64,000 bases of DNA from Xenorhabdus anantnagensis (GCF_028598555.1 NZ_JAQRFN010000010.1:93968-157967), one strand, 5' to 3'. Positions 40,997-50,252 are shown, counted from the stretch's first letter. The notes: generated from the sequence alone by a model not told the origin. Numbers and translations: made by a program.

Positions 40997-41412
40997 TTGG
41001 TAGTATGTTTGGTAGTAAGTCGGCTACACTACAAAAACACTTACTACCAAAACTTAAATACCCAAGTGTCCAAGAGAAACTCATATATATAGTTAAGTTT
41101 TTTGCAAAAAATGATGTCCCGCTGTCCCGAAACACTTAACAATATGATTTATAAATATTAAATGGCGGGACGAGCCTGTCCCAGACATATTTTCTCACAC
41201 GTCCCAAAACTTAAAAAATTACCATTAACCAATTGATTTAAATATAAAAAATACAACAGGGACGCTTAGACACCGAGGGACGCAGTACAAGGTTAAAGAG
41301 GTAAAAAGTTAGTAGTAACAGCCCAACTACACCAATAAACCGCTACTACTACCAACGGAAAACGCTTACTACTACCACAGAGAACACTTACTACTACGGT
41401 TAGAGGTGCCCG
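40997..41412. repeat. Island left-end arm repeats
   Basis: TTGGTAGTA occurs directly at 40997 and 41009 and inverted at 41042. Three CTTACTACTAC-type repeats lie at about 41345-41400, just before the integrase. GTCCC-rich motifs, including GTCCCGCTGTCCC at 41116, lie between. The layout resembles integrase arm-type and excisionase sites. No gene is present. Confidence 0.65.
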
Positions 41413-42696
41413 ATGCCTAAAAAGATAACACCGCTTTCCCCTACAACGGTATCTAATGCCAAAGCCAAACTTGATAGCAAAACAGGTAAGCCTAAAGACA
41501 CGATCTACCGTGACGGGGATAATTTAGAACTCCTCGTAAAAGCATCAGGCATTAAGCTCTGGTATTTCCGATACTACAAACCCTTCACCCAAAAGCGCAC
41601 GATGATTGCATTTGGTGAATACCCCTCTATCAAGCTGGCTGACGCTCGCCGACTCAAAGACGAAGCAAAAGCGATGCTGGCTAAAGATATTGATCCTGTT
41701 GATTGGCGTAAACAGCAAGCAGCGGCAACACAGGAAGAGAACAGCAACACCTTTCGGAATATTGCTACCCGCTGGTTTGAGGTAAAGAAAACCACTGTCA
41801 GTGAAGATTACGCCAAAGATATCTGGCGCTCACTGGAAAAAGATATATTCCCTAAACTCGGTGATGTACCAATATCAAGCCTCAAAGCGCCTATGCTGGT
41901 GGAAGTGCTCAAGCCGATTGAAGCACGGGGCAATCTGGAAACTATTAAACGCCTGACGCAAAGAACGGTAGAGATCATAGACTATGCCATGAATTTAGGC
42001 GTTATTGATGCTAACCCTTTTACTACTGTCAGCAAGGCATTTCCTAAACCAAAGAAAAAACATAACCCGACCATTCGACCCGAAGAACTCCCCGGATTAA
42101 TGCAAGCACTCTCCGTTGCACAGGTAGAACGGCAAACACGTTTAGTCATTGAGTGGCAACTATTAACGGCTGTACGCCCAGGGGAAGCGGTAAAAGCGCG
42201 TTGGTCAGAAATAGACTTTGAAAATAAAGTCTGGAATATACCCGCCGAAACGATGAAAACATCGCACGCTCATACTGTGCCTTTATGCCAACCGGCTTTA
42301 GATCTGCTTGAAATTATGAAACCTATTAGCGGGCATAGGGAATTTGTCTTTCCACACAGATCCACCCCAAATACGCACATGAACAGCCAGACCGCTAATA
42401 TGGCGTTAAAGCGCATGGGGTATCAGGATATGCTTACTGCGCACGGCATCCGCTCAATTGTCAGTACCGCGATGAATGAGCAGGGTTTTATGCCCGATGC
42501 CATAGAAGCGGTATTGGCTCACAGAGAAAAGAACTCTGTCCGGGCAGCGTATAACCGCGCCACCTATTTAGAACAACGCCGGGTTATGATGGATTGGTGG
42601 GGGCTGTATGTAAAAGGCGCAGCAACGGGTGATTTAACGGTAGCCGGAAGTGTCAAAGGATTACGCATCGTAGGAAGTGATTACTATGTCGGATGA
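41413..42696 (+). CDS. int: P4-family tyrosine integrase
   Basis: Site-specific recombinase for integration at ssrA. 427 residues: N-terminal DUF4102-type arm-binding domain (about 1-95; KLWYFRYYKPFTQKRTMIAFGEYPSIKLADAR region), core-binding SAM-like domain (about 100-200), and catalytic domain with Arg in TAVRPGEAVKARW, His-x-x-Arg in TAHGIRSIVSTAMNE, and nucleophile Tyr probably in RAAYNRATYLEQRR. It is intact and oriented away from ssrA. Its last 11 bp overlap the next gene. Confidence 0.95.
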   Translation: MPKKITPLSPTTVSNAKAKLDSKTGKPKDTIYRDGDNLELLVKASGIKLWYFRYYKPFTQKRTMIAFGEYPSIKLADARRLKDEAKAMLAKDIDPVDWRKQQAAATQEENSNTFRNIATRWFEVKKTTVSEDYAKDIWRSLEKDIFPKLGDVPISSLKAPMLVEVLKPIEARGNLETIKRLTQRTVEIIDYAMNLGVIDANPFTTVSKAFPKPKKKHNPTIRPEELPGLMQALSVAQVERQTRLVIEWQLLTAVRPGEAVKARWSEIDFENKVWNIPAETMKTSHAHTVPLCQPALDLLEIMKPISGHREFVFPHRSTPNTHMNSQTANMALKRMGYQDMLTAHGIRSIVSTAMNEQGFMPDAIEAVLAHREKNSVRAAYNRATYLEQRRVMMDWWGLYVKGAATGDLTVAGSVKGLRIVGSDYYVG

Positions 42697-43441
42697 TATT
42701 TTTATTCTTGAGAATGTAAATGCAGCACTCAAACATTACTCTATTGGAAATGGTATCGAAAACGGTTTATATCCCCACTCCCCGGCTTATTGGTGTGCTG
42801 AGAAAGTATCCAAATTAACCAATGATGAACGAAAAGCAGCACTGTTCAGGTTAAGTGTATGGGATTTGATTGATGTTGCTACTGTAACCATAACAAAACT
42901 CTGTCAGTCTGGCAGTGATGCTTGGCAGTATTCTATAGTCGAAACACTGGCAGACAGCAGTAAGAATGACTTACTGGTCAGCGCATGTGCTATATGGGGA
43001 TGGGGGCTAACCGTGAAGTCTGATAGTACCTCATATCACCTAGCGGCCTCTAATCTTGTCTTTGCGGTTTTGGCACAAGAGCAATATGACAGTGATACAT
43101 TGCATGAATTTGAAAATCTGGATATCAAAAATGCCCGGCGGAAAGCGGGAAAGATCCGCAGTGAACAACGAGACGGTGCGCTTAAAGATCAATGCATAAA
43201 ATGGGCAGAAGATATTACCAAAGCAAAAGACTACATCGTTGGTAAAGAAGAGCTAGCCGAATCAGTTTATGACAAATATGTTACTTTTATTATCGAGAAC
43301 CCTAAAGGCACTGATAATTACACTCTCCTGCACCCCATAGATAAACGTGGTATACACAGGCCGCAAATGGAAGATTACAGAACCATCTATAAATGGGTAT
43401 CACACCTTACTCTGGGGAAACGGGCGAGGAAAAAGAAATAA
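42686..43441 (+). CDS. Unknown protein overlapping the integrase gene
   Basis: Not recognised. The 251-residue soluble protein is rich in helices, with no signal peptide or TM segment; it has a Trp-rich middle (SVWDLIDVAT, AIWGWGLTVK) and a basic C-terminal tail KRARKKK. The ATG at 42686 has GGAAG eight bases upstream; an alternative GTG lies three codons earlier. The overlap with int suggests coupled translation or a deliberately linked cargo gene. It ends at a terminator hairpin shared with the convergent DUF927 gene. Possible roles include regulation or phage defence, but no motif supports either. Confidence 0.7.
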   Translation: MSDDIFILENVNAALKHYSIGNGIENGLYPHSPAYWCAEKVSKLTNDERKAALFRLSVWDLIDVATVTITKLCQSGSDAWQYSIVETLADSSKNDLLVSACAIWGWGLTVKSDSTSYHLAASNLVFAVLAQEQYDSDTLHEFENLDIKNARRKAGKIRSEQRDGALKDQCIKWAEDITKAKDYIVGKEELAESVYDKYVTFIIENPKGTDNYTLLHPIDKRGIHRPQMEDYRTIYKWVSHLTLGKRARKKK

Positions 43442-43458
43442 GCCGGATTGCTCCGGCT
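43441..43458. terminator. Terminator between convergent island genes
   Basis: AGCCGGA / TCCGGCT stem with a 4-base loop. It lies between the unknown gene and the DUF927 gene and is followed by TCTCTTAT on the plus strand. Confidence 0.6.
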
Positions 43459-43464
43459 CTCTTA

Positions 43465-46332
43465 TCACTCAAATAGCTTACCTGCATCTATTCTGTAAAA
43501 TCGGCGCTGGTCTTTATAACCAAGTGGATCACGTTTCTTAGGATTATAAACGGTACGGGGTTTACCGTTCTTGCCTATTTCCTCAGTTACACCAATAAGT
43601 ACACCTTTTTTGTGTAGAGCGGCAATTGTCGTATCAAGATTGCAACCTGATAAAGCACGCTCTTTCAATGCTTCGGGCGTAACCCAATAAATACGCGATG
43701 GGAGGTTATTATCACTAGGTGTTGATTTATTGCTAGAATCAGCCAAATCAACAAACTCCTCATCAGAGGAAATAATATAACCATCAAAGGGATCTATATT
43801 TCTTCCGCTATTAGAGGAAGAGCGAAAACGCGATTCAGCATACGAACCAAGATACAAGCATAACCGCTCAATACCATTTGCTGCTTCCAAATCGCCAGTA
43901 GTCCCCCTAATATCTACATAGGCTTTGAAGCACTCACCTACGCAGCGTAGCGATTCCCCTGTATCCCATCCAGTAATACCCCATTCCGTCGCTAGCTCTC
44001 CCGCAGCAGCACATAGAGCAAACCGCTCTAATACTCGGTCTAACTGTGCTCCTGCATCGTCTGGCCTATAGCTTGACTTAAACTCAGTGATTAACTCTCG
44101 CAAGCGATCAACCAACTCCGAACGGGTAGAAGCGGTAAGCTTTTCAAGCCATGAGATACCGGCACAACCATAATATTTCGTTGTTAAAGCATTCAGCGAA
44201 TCAGCAAATTCTTTTGCTGTGCCTGAACCGTGGAGGGTATCAAAAACGCCATTTTCATCGCTTACTATTGCTGGTATATCCACAAAGCGAGCTTGCTGAC
44301 CTGCGGCAACGCTTTCACCCGAAGCCTTAAGATAACTTTCGAAAGCATATTCGCTTGATGCCAGCACCAGAGTTCGCCATTGTAGCGTTTCACGCAAAGT
44401 AACGTCTTTTGTGCCTCGTGCCTTTCCCTGCCCAAGAGCCAGCATATAAGCAACCTGACCCACCAGCTTAGGGTTAACGCTTTTCAGTTCATCCAGGATT
44501 AATGGTAAGTCATTATGCGCTGTGGCTAATACCTCGATCCCGACTAAGGTAGTATTGCAACTATGGGAATAACCACCTGTCGTTGCACCGCTCCCCCATA
44601 CAGAGGCCGCGACATGCTGAGCCGTACTTTTACCTTTGGTTGAAGCCCCTTTCAGGCTGAATACACCACCATCAACTCCCAATATATTGAGTAAAGGAGC
44701 AGCAAAAGCAACACAGAGAGAAAATACTAACCGGGTATTACCGGCGCATTTCGCGCTGATATGTTTCTGCCAGTCGTCAAGAGATTCTGATTGCGCTAAC
44801 TGGCTGCGTTCGCTCTTTTTACGCCCGGATAATTGGTACATTACTTTGCTGGTGGAGCTGCCTATTGTGCTTTCAGGCAGTACAAACAGGCGACCATTAA
44901 ACCAGCCCGTGGAGGGGGCTAAGGTTATGCGCTCTTTTGCCGTTGTGATATTCAGATACCCCAATAAATCACGGCTCATGCCAGTACCAATATATAACCC
45001 TAATCTCGCCAAACTCTGAGGAATATCACTACCGGGCTTATGCAATTGCTCATCGGGTACAATGAATTGCTTCGTTTCCCTATCCTTGTCTTTAAATGAA
45101 ATCAGCTTTCCCCAGTTATCGCTGTATACATCGCGGGTTAATCCCAGTACTGAGAACGGCGCGGATATCTTCCGAGCTACAATACTTTTTGCCTTACCTT
45201 TCCCCTCTTCAATATTCTTCATTAGACCGTCCTCGGTCATATAAAAACCGACTTTTTCCAAAGCCATATAAGGTCGAAGAATTTGGGGGTTTTCCCACCC
45301 AAGCGAGGCAGCTTGCGAAAATATCCATTTATAACTGGTGAGATCAGCACGGGAAGTATCCCAAGTTGATTCAAAGTATTCCGCATCAAATGCCGCTCCA
45401 CCAGCCTCAGACCATTCCAGCGCCAACTGATAGGCATTATCTTCATAGGGTGTGTTTTTCAAACTACCAAGAGCAGCGATAACTCTCTGCCAATTTTGTC
45501 TGCCACCCTCTGATATCGCCAGCATCGCGGGGGAAAATAGCGCAGCATGTAAATCAGCTAATGTATGCTCATCCACTTCAAACCAGCGTTCTAAATCGGC
45601 ATCACTATCATAATGCTGTACAGGCCGAGGAGTTGCCTTCGACACAAGCGGAGCCATTGCAAGATAGTTCTCTACGTCTGCCAATTCGCCGTCTAAACGG
45701 TGAATAATCGCATTAGTCACATCCTCCCCGCTTTTCGTTTTCCGGTGTACGGCGTTAACTATTGGCAAATAACATTGTTGCTCGGCACGATAGACAGACT
45801 CATCCCACCCAATGACAGGAGTCCACTCGCTGATCAAATCCTCTTCCGCGATTTGCTGTATCGCCGTTTCTATTTCATGGGCTATCATCTGGCAGACATG
45901 AATACCCACAGTGCGATCTACCTCAGAATCCAAGATAATAACAAAACGACAACGCGGAGCATCTGCGGTATAATTGAAAGTCGTATAGAGTACACCTTTA
46001 AACGTCTTTTTTAAGTAACTGACTAACGCATCAAACGTCTTGGGGCTGTCAAAACTATCGCAGTCAAACGATGCAAAGCGGCGTTTAGCCGCTAATGCTG
46101 AAAGCCTCCAGTTTTTGATACCCTGAAACTTCTCAGGGTATTTTTCTTTTGGGTCTTGGCCTTTTGGGTGTTCCCCCTGTTCCATTGCTGCACAAAAATA
46201 TTGTTTCTTCTTGGCAGTCGCCGTATCAGTTATTAATTGCTCAATGAACTGATCTGTATTTTCGGCGCATCGTTGCTCAGGGGTAATATCGTATACATCC
46301 CGTCCACGGGAATAGTAAATTTTATCTGCCAT
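43465..46332 (-). CDS. DUF927-type primase/helicase-like replication protein
   Basis: Probable replication initiator of the island, the counterpart of P4 alpha. 955 residues: N-terminal region (about 1-250) resembling primase-type folds with RFVIILDSEVDR, a primase C-terminal-like linker, then a DUF927 ATPase domain with Walker A GASTKGKST (about 560-568), a Walker B-like LPLILDELKSVN and arginine-finger region GTKDVTLRETLQWRTLVLAS. The C-terminal 150 residues are an unknown wing domain. It overlaps the next upstream gene by 1 bp. Helicase activity is inferred from the domain, not proven. Confidence 0.85.
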   Translation of the reverse strand: MADKIYYSRGRDVYDITPEQRCAENTDQFIEQLITDTATAKKKQYFCAAMEQGEHPKGQDPKEKYPEKFQGIKNWRLSALAAKRRFASFDCDSFDSPKTFDALVSYLKKTFKGVLYTTFNYTADAPRCRFVIILDSEVDRTVGIHVCQMIAHEIETAIQQIAEEDLISEWTPVIGWDESVYRAEQQCYLPIVNAVHRKTKSGEDVTNAIIHRLDGELADVENYLAMAPLVSKATPRPVQHYDSDADLERWFEVDEHTLADLHAALFSPAMLAISEGGRQNWQRVIAALGSLKNTPYEDNAYQLALEWSEAGGAAFDAEYFESTWDTSRADLTSYKWIFSQAASLGWENPQILRPYMALEKVGFYMTEDGLMKNIEEGKGKAKSIVARKISAPFSVLGLTRDVYSDNWGKLISFKDKDRETKQFIVPDEQLHKPGSDIPQSLARLGLYIGTGMSRDLLGYLNITTAKERITLAPSTGWFNGRLFVLPESTIGSSTSKVMYQLSGRKKSERSQLAQSESLDDWQKHISAKCAGNTRLVFSLCVAFAAPLLNILGVDGGVFSLKGASTKGKSTAQHVAASVWGSGATTGGYSHSCNTTLVGIEVLATAHNDLPLILDELKSVNPKLVGQVAYMLALGQGKARGTKDVTLRETLQWRTLVLASSEYAFESYLKASGESVAAGQQARFVDIPAIVSDENGVFDTLHGSGTAKEFADSLNALTTKYYGCAGISWLEKLTASTRSELVDRLRELITEFKSSYRPDDAGAQLDRVLERFALCAAAGELATEWGITGWDTGESLRCVGECFKAYVDIRGTTGDLEAANGIERLCLYLGSYAESRFRSSSNSGRNIDPFDGYIISSDEEFVDLADSSNKSTPSDNNLPSRIYWVTPEALKERALSGCNLDTTIAALHKKGVLIGVTEEIGKNGKPRTVYNPKKRDPLGYKDQRRFYRIDAGKLFE

Positions 46333-46547
46333 TATTTGCCCTTACCCAAGTCACACATTCTCTTTGCCTCTATACCATGAAGTTTTTTCAATCTACGGCG
46401 GGTATGCCGGTTTGTGGCATAAGTTCCCGTTTCTCCATTAAGTGAAACTGGGCTGTTAATCATTGTTTGAAGATCTAACCGATCTACTTTTTGCTGGCAT
46501 TCAATTAAATGAGTAAGGCTTGCCGAAGAGCGATGTTTACGCGGCAT
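46332..46547 (-). CDS. Small basic island protein
   Basis: 71 residues, rich in Arg, Lys and His (RHTRRRLKKLHGIEAKR), no known motif. It overlaps the start of the DUF927 gene by 1 bp, so translation is likely coupled. Small proteins in this position are common in P4-like satellites, and a DNA- or RNA-binding accessory role is a guess. Confidence 0.7.
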   Translation of the reverse strand: MPRKHRSSASLTHLIECQQKVDRLDLQTMINSPVSLNGETGTYATNRHTRRRLKKLHGIEAKRMCDLGKGK

Positions 46548-46618
46548 AATTACCCCCTTTAATAAAACTTTTTGGACGCGGTAAAGTGATAGTTATTTTG
46601 GGATGTGTTTTAACCATG

Positions 46619-46828
46619 TTATTTATCCTCCTGTCCACGGGTATTAAGACGGGATGCTATATATTCATTAACTTCACTTGCTGCCCATCCCACACGCCTT
46701 AACCCCAATTTCACAGACTTTGGAAATTCAGGTGTTCTTTTTAAAAACTCATGAAAGCCACTATCAGATTTATAGTGCAGTGCCGCTTTTACTTCTTTTT
46801 TAGTCAGCATCGATTCACTAATAGCCAT
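46619..46828 (-). CDS. alpA: AlpA-family transcriptional regulator/excisionase
   Basis: 69-residue winged-helix protein of the AlpA/Vis family, which in P4-like elements controls integrase/late genes and excision. Helix-turn-helix is in LTKKEVKAALHYKSDSGFHEFLKR; the wing holds PKSVKLGLRRVGWAASEVNEY-like sequence (about 37-57). Only 71 bp separate it from the downstream gene. GGAGAA lies before ATG. Confidence 0.87.
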   Translation of the reverse strand: MAISESMLTKKEVKAALHYKSDSGFHEFLKRTPEFPKSVKLGLRRVGWAASEVNEYIASRLNTRGQEDK

Positions 46829-47096
46829 TGCATTTTCTCCTGCGTTAAACGGTCATAAACGGATATAAACGCAAGCAACATAACCACTAAGGAAATAACA
46901 AATAAGCCCTTTACATGTGCAGACTGTAATAAGAAATACACTCTGCATATGCAGGCTGTAACAACAAAACACAGAGAGCCAATATGTAATTTTCTACGTA
47001 TTGGCTATTATTCCGTGGAGGGGATGAGTGTTTATTTCGCTCTAAATTTGTAATGAGCTTCTTTTAGCGTTCGCGTTTATAACCGGTATGACTCAA

Positions 47097-47444
47097 CTAC
47101 CGGTTCCCTTTCTTTTTATTCTTCTTCCCTTGCTTACGCTTACATTTTTTAGACTTGGTTCCGGTATGCTTTGAGCCACCACTAAACAACATAGTTTTAT
47201 GACCTTTAACCAACTGGGCACGTGGAGCATTTCGAGTCATGTTCTTTGTGAGTTTTCGACTACGTGATTGAGCCTTATTTTCTTCAAACGCCGCGATTGT
47301 TGACACAACTCTTGGCTCCTGAAAGTCTTCCCCGAAATCGATTTCTTTAACCATATCCATGACTCCCCCTGTTGTACCGATCTGCTTGTTCTCACAATCA
47401 CTAACTGTTTCAGCTACAAAGCTGGTGGATTTAGATTTGTTCAT
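47097..47444 (-). CDS. Hypothetical basic protein
   Basis: 115 residues with an acidic middle (DFGEDFQEP) and a very basic C-terminus of Lys/Arg runs. No recognised family. Its start touches the stop of the upstream gene (1-bp overlap), placing it last in the 48747-47097 operon. It could bind nucleic acid; nothing further can be said. Confidence 0.65.
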   Translation of the reverse strand: MNKSKSTSFVAETVSDCENKQIGTTGGVMDMVKEIDFGEDFQEPRVVSTIAAFEENKAQSRSRKLTKNMTRNAPRAQLVKGHKTMLFSGGSKHTGTKSKKCKRKQGKKNKKKGNR

Positions 47445-48007
47445 CAGTGCATCACCCTCGGCTTGTTGGCTGCCATCTGAGGTAAACCCTCTTCAATAAA
47501 GTCGCGATGCAGATCGAACATGACTTCTCGACCAAAATCAGAAAGTGCTGCGCCTTGACCGGGGAAGCCCGTTAGCATATGCCAATAGAAGCTGGCAGCG
47601 TTCTCTAACCCTTGCTCGTGCCCGAATCGCCCAATCAACGCGCCCTCAACATTATTTTCCAATGCAGAACATTCAGTAGATAAGAACAGTGGAAGTATCA
47701 CCGGGGAATTTTCCAGCTTAAAAATGGCGTTGCCGTTGTGCTTTTCCCTTTGCTCAATAATCCAGACATGCGCCACCAGCCAACGAAAGAAACGAATATC
47801 ACCGACAGCTTGCCCCTCTGGATGTGTGGTTAGCCATGCCATCATTAGCTCTAAAGCGACATCACTCTGGTAGTCCCATTCTCCACCATTCACCCGGTCT
47901 AAAATAGATGTCACTGGCAGAGAAGCTACTATCATCTCTGGGCTGTTTTCGGATTGGCTGTACAGCGTCACAATGTCGTTTTCGATAACCGTTCTGTAAT
48001 CAAGCAT
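47444..48007 (-). CDS. Hypothetical island protein
   Basis: 187 residues from MLDYRTVIEN; GAGG is eight bases upstream. Soluble, moderately acidic, with several Trp residues (WDYQSDVALELMMAWLTTH) and no motif I recognise. Start overlaps the stop of the preceding gene by 8 bp, and it is followed by the 115-residue gene with 1-bp overlap. Likely part of the satellite's conserved early operon. Confidence 0.7.
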   Translation of the reverse strand: MLDYRTVIENDIVTLYSQSENSPEMIVASLPVTSILDRVNGGEWDYQSDVALELMMAWLTTHPEGQAVGDIRFFRWLVAHVWIIEQREKHNGNAIFKLENSPVILPLFLSTECSALENNVEGALIGRFGHEQGLENAASFYWHMLTGFPGQGAALSDFGREVMFDLHRDFIEEGLPQMAANKPRVMH

Positions 48008-48242
48008 ATTGCACCTCATTAGCATGGGTAACACAGGGGGCAGCCTCAGCCGTCCAGTAAGCGCTTTTGGCGTTGTCGGTATGCAGTTGTAAGAGTTGTT
48101 GCGCGTATTCCAGTAAATCGGCCTCGATATCCCTCGCTTCGGGGTCTAATCGCAGGTACTCCACGGCTTTAAGAAATACCGCAATAGGCTCCATCAGGTC
48201 GGCTGGGTGGGCATAGATATTTGCTAATGAACGATCAGACAT
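48000..48242 (-). CDS. Small hypothetical island protein
   Basis: 80 residues from MSDRSLANIYAHPADL, chosen because AGGAGG lies seven bases before this ATG; the open frame extends 30 codons further upstream inside the Icd-like gene. Acidic and helical (LDPEARDIEADLLEYAQQLLQL). It overlaps both neighbours by 8 bp, showing coupled translation. Confidence 0.75.
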   Translation of the reverse strand: MSDRSLANIYAHPADLMEPIAVFLKAVEYLRLDPEARDIEADLLEYAQQLLQLHTDNAKSAYWTAEAAPCVTHANEVQYA

Positions 48243-48747
48243 GGCGCACCTCCTGAACAGGCAGACGGCCAGCGAAGAGCAGGACGAAATCACGTGAAAG
48301 GGCAGAACGGGCGTTGTGCTCGTCAGCGGCAATAGCCTCTATACGGCTGGGAATAGCGTCTAAATCTGCACGTTTGATGCTCAGAAACACGAATTTGAAA
48401 TGAGTTGGGGTAGGGATAGTCGCCATAGTTGCGATCTCCTTGTACTTAGTAAAGGAGTCACCACCTGAGTTCTCACGCTCGGAAAGGGCGGTGACGCTAA
48501 CAGAGGTGAGAATACTGGCGTACAAGGAAACCAGCCTACCTTTCGGTAGCTCTGAAAGCGCCACCATTGAATACGTATAGGCGAATACCGCCTTAAATGG
48601 TAGGTGCTGCGATGCTGTGACACAAAAAAAGACGCTTGGCGCGTCATGTGTCGCCTTGTACTCTTTACTCAGGTTCTCACGCCTGACACCAGATTTTGCT
48701 GATGCAGGGTCAATATAGCCAAAGTCCACCAGCAAAGGCAAGCACAT
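48235..48747 (-). CDS. Icd-like (host cell division inhibitor-like) protein
   Basis: Resembles the Icd/Ash-type proteins of P4-like prophages: segments SAKSGVRRENLSK, FKAVFAYTYSMVA and the C-terminal LSRDFVLLFAGRLPVQEVRHV are typical. The full frame gives 170 residues. An internal ATG at 48426 has an excellent ribosome site (AAGGAG) and would give a 63-residue product, MATIPTPTHFKFVFLSIKRA onward, similar in size to phage P1 Icd. Either or both forms may be made. First gene of the leftward island operon. Cell-division inhibition is by family name only. Confidence 0.75.
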   Translation of the reverse strand: MCLPLLVDFGYIDPASAKSGVRRENLSKEYKATHDAPSVFFCVTASQHLPFKAVFAYTYSMVALSELPKGRLVSLYASILTSVSVTALSERENSGGDSFTKYKEIATMATIPTPTHFKFVFLSIKRADLDAIPSRIEAIAADEHNARSALSRDFVLLFAGRLPVQEVRHV

Positions 48748-49415
48748 TTTATTGAATAAAGATATTAATGTGATTGCTCCTATAGCTTTCCTCGGTTATC
48801 AGCAGGTAATCAATTGTTCTGTTTCAGCCCAATTAAGCCTAATCAAAAGGTTATTGATATATTTCTAACTTACCACCAATGGTGGAAGTATTGCCGAGGA
48901 ATGCCTAACTAACTGAATAGACTTAATTCCGTGTGCTGTACGGAATCACGTTGCTGGTGGATTTACGGGCAAGATATGAATATGCAGCTTGGTTCAGAAC
49001 AGCGCATGGAAAGATACACCTAACCCTTTGATATTCTCAGAAGCCTGCATTGCAGGAAGCCGGGCGATATGGGAATTTCCATAACGGTTCAAACTCTGCG
49101 TTTCAGGGTGTTTGAACTTTATCAATCGGTTATGAGGTCGGGTAAAAGTTTTCCGCGACCCTGTGAGCTAAACCCTAAAAAGGGCTTTGTATTGCCCGTC
49201 ATACCTGAGCTTTGCCCCTGCAGGTTGGTGGTGTTTGGCGAAACATTATTATTACAACAGCCAATACGATCAGACTACTGAGTTTCATTATTGTTGTATT
49301 AATTGGATAAAAAACAATAATGAGAATCGCTTACATGGAATGTTATTGAAATAGAGTCGACAACATAAATTTTCTTATTTTTAACATATTACACAATTAA
49401 AAAAGAGAGGGTTTT
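48748..49415. other. Central control region of the island
   Basis: 668 bp between the leftward operon and rightward cargo. A plus-strand frame at 49069-49281 (70 codons) has no ribosome site. GCCTGCATTGCAGGAAGCCGG (about 49042) and AAACCCTAAAAAGGGCTTTG (about 49171) can form hairpins, reminiscent of the structured immunity RNAs of P4-type satellites. No RNA family can be assigned by eye. The left operon promoter should lie at the left end. Confidence 0.45.
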
Positions 49416-49685
49416 ATGAGAATAACGAATCTTTCAAATAATGCTGTTTCTGTTTGTGTTAATAAATGGAGTAAACATGGAGATACGGATTGGTACAGGT
49501 ATACCCCTGGTTCGGGTGACACTTGGGATCGTAGCGATGAACGGGGTTTTATAATGGGTATTATTAAGAATGGAGAAAGAAATTCTTATTTTATATTTGC
49601 TAACAGTAATGTCTTCATCTATGAGGATTACATTGAAGACTTTGGTAGAAAAATAAAACCAGCAACAGACCGCTACCTCTCATAA
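49416..49685 (+). CDS. Unknown small protein, probable cargo
   Basis: 89 residues, no signal peptide or TM helix; rich in aromatic residues (WYRYTPGSGDTWDRSDERGF, then YFIFANSNVFIYEDYIEDFG) in alternating patterns that suggest an all-beta fold. GAGAGGG is eight bases before the ATG, and AT-rich sequence without neighbours upstream suggests its own promoter. It is not recognised. The composition is more AT-rich than the flanking satellite genes, which suggests separate acquisition as cargo. Confidence 0.65.
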   Translation: MRITNLSNNAVSVCVNKWSKHGDTDWYRYTPGSGDTWDRSDERGFIMGIIKNGERNSYFIFANSNVFIYEDYIEDFGRKIKPATDRYLS

Positions 49686-49820
49686 AACGTAATCAAAGAT
49701 GCCCACGTATTCTTCTGTACTCTAAGTGGGCATCACGCCTTACCATACTGAATATATTAACCCTACCGCCATATTTGGCGGTAGCCGTTCGCGCAGGTAT
49801 ACGGGCAATGGGTAGGCTTT

Positions 49821-50252
49821 TTACTGTTGGGCGTTTAATGCTGAACTGGACAAATTCTCCCTGTTACCGTGGAAGCCATATATTAGGTCTATTTCTAATG
49901 GTTCGTCCAACACCTCCAGGCACCCAAGAATAAAACTTTCAGCCACCAGCATACGCTTTCTGACTTCGCTTTCACTAAGCTTGAACTTGCGGCCAATCGC
50001 ACGTTTAGACATGCCGCTAACGTAGTGGTGCTCGATAAAATCACACTCCTGAGACATACCGACAGTACGCAGCTTGGCAACACAGCCATCAATGACCATC
50101 CCGTCCTCGTCACTGCACGATAATTTGTTGTTGCTGGTATAAGTCACCGCGTCTTTAAATCCAGCAGAAACAGACTTCCAACCAATGTTAACTCTCCCCT
50201 GCACTACCCACCCGCCCCAATGCAATAGTATTTTCTGCATATCTCTGTGCAT
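49821..50252 (-). CDS. Phage antitermination protein Q-like
   Basis: 143 residues. The start MHRDMQKILLHWGGWV and the body, with EHHYVSGMSKRAIGRKFKLSESEVRKRM (helix-turn-helix-like, about 73-100) and a C-terminal AESFILGCLEVL helix, fit the Q antiterminator family (Phage_antitermQ) of lambdoid and related phages. In phages Q lets RNA polymerase read through late terminators. Here no late genes lie downstream within the island, so it may act on a helper phage or be a leftover. Confidence 0.75.
   Translation of the reverse strand: MHRDMQKILLHWGGWVVQGRVNIGWKSVSAGFKDAVTYTSNNKLSCSDEDGMVIDGCVAKLRTVGMSQECDFIEHHYVSGMSKRAIGRKFKLSESEVRKRMLVAESFILGCLEVLDEPLEIDLIYGFHGNRENLSSSALNAQQ

Noticed and set aside
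40755..41135. 126-codon minus-strand frame across the ssrA end
   Set aside because: It runs antisense through the tmRNA and its terminator, so it is not a gene.
41040..41400. Possible CRISPR array in the repeats before the integrase
   Set aside because: The TACTACC repeats are only 8 to 12 bp and unevenly spaced, with no uniform spacers and no cas genes.
49069..49281. 70-codon plus-strand frame in the island control region
   Set aside because: No ribosome site; hairpin-rich sequence. Kept only as part of the control region because similar stretches may be conserved in satellites.
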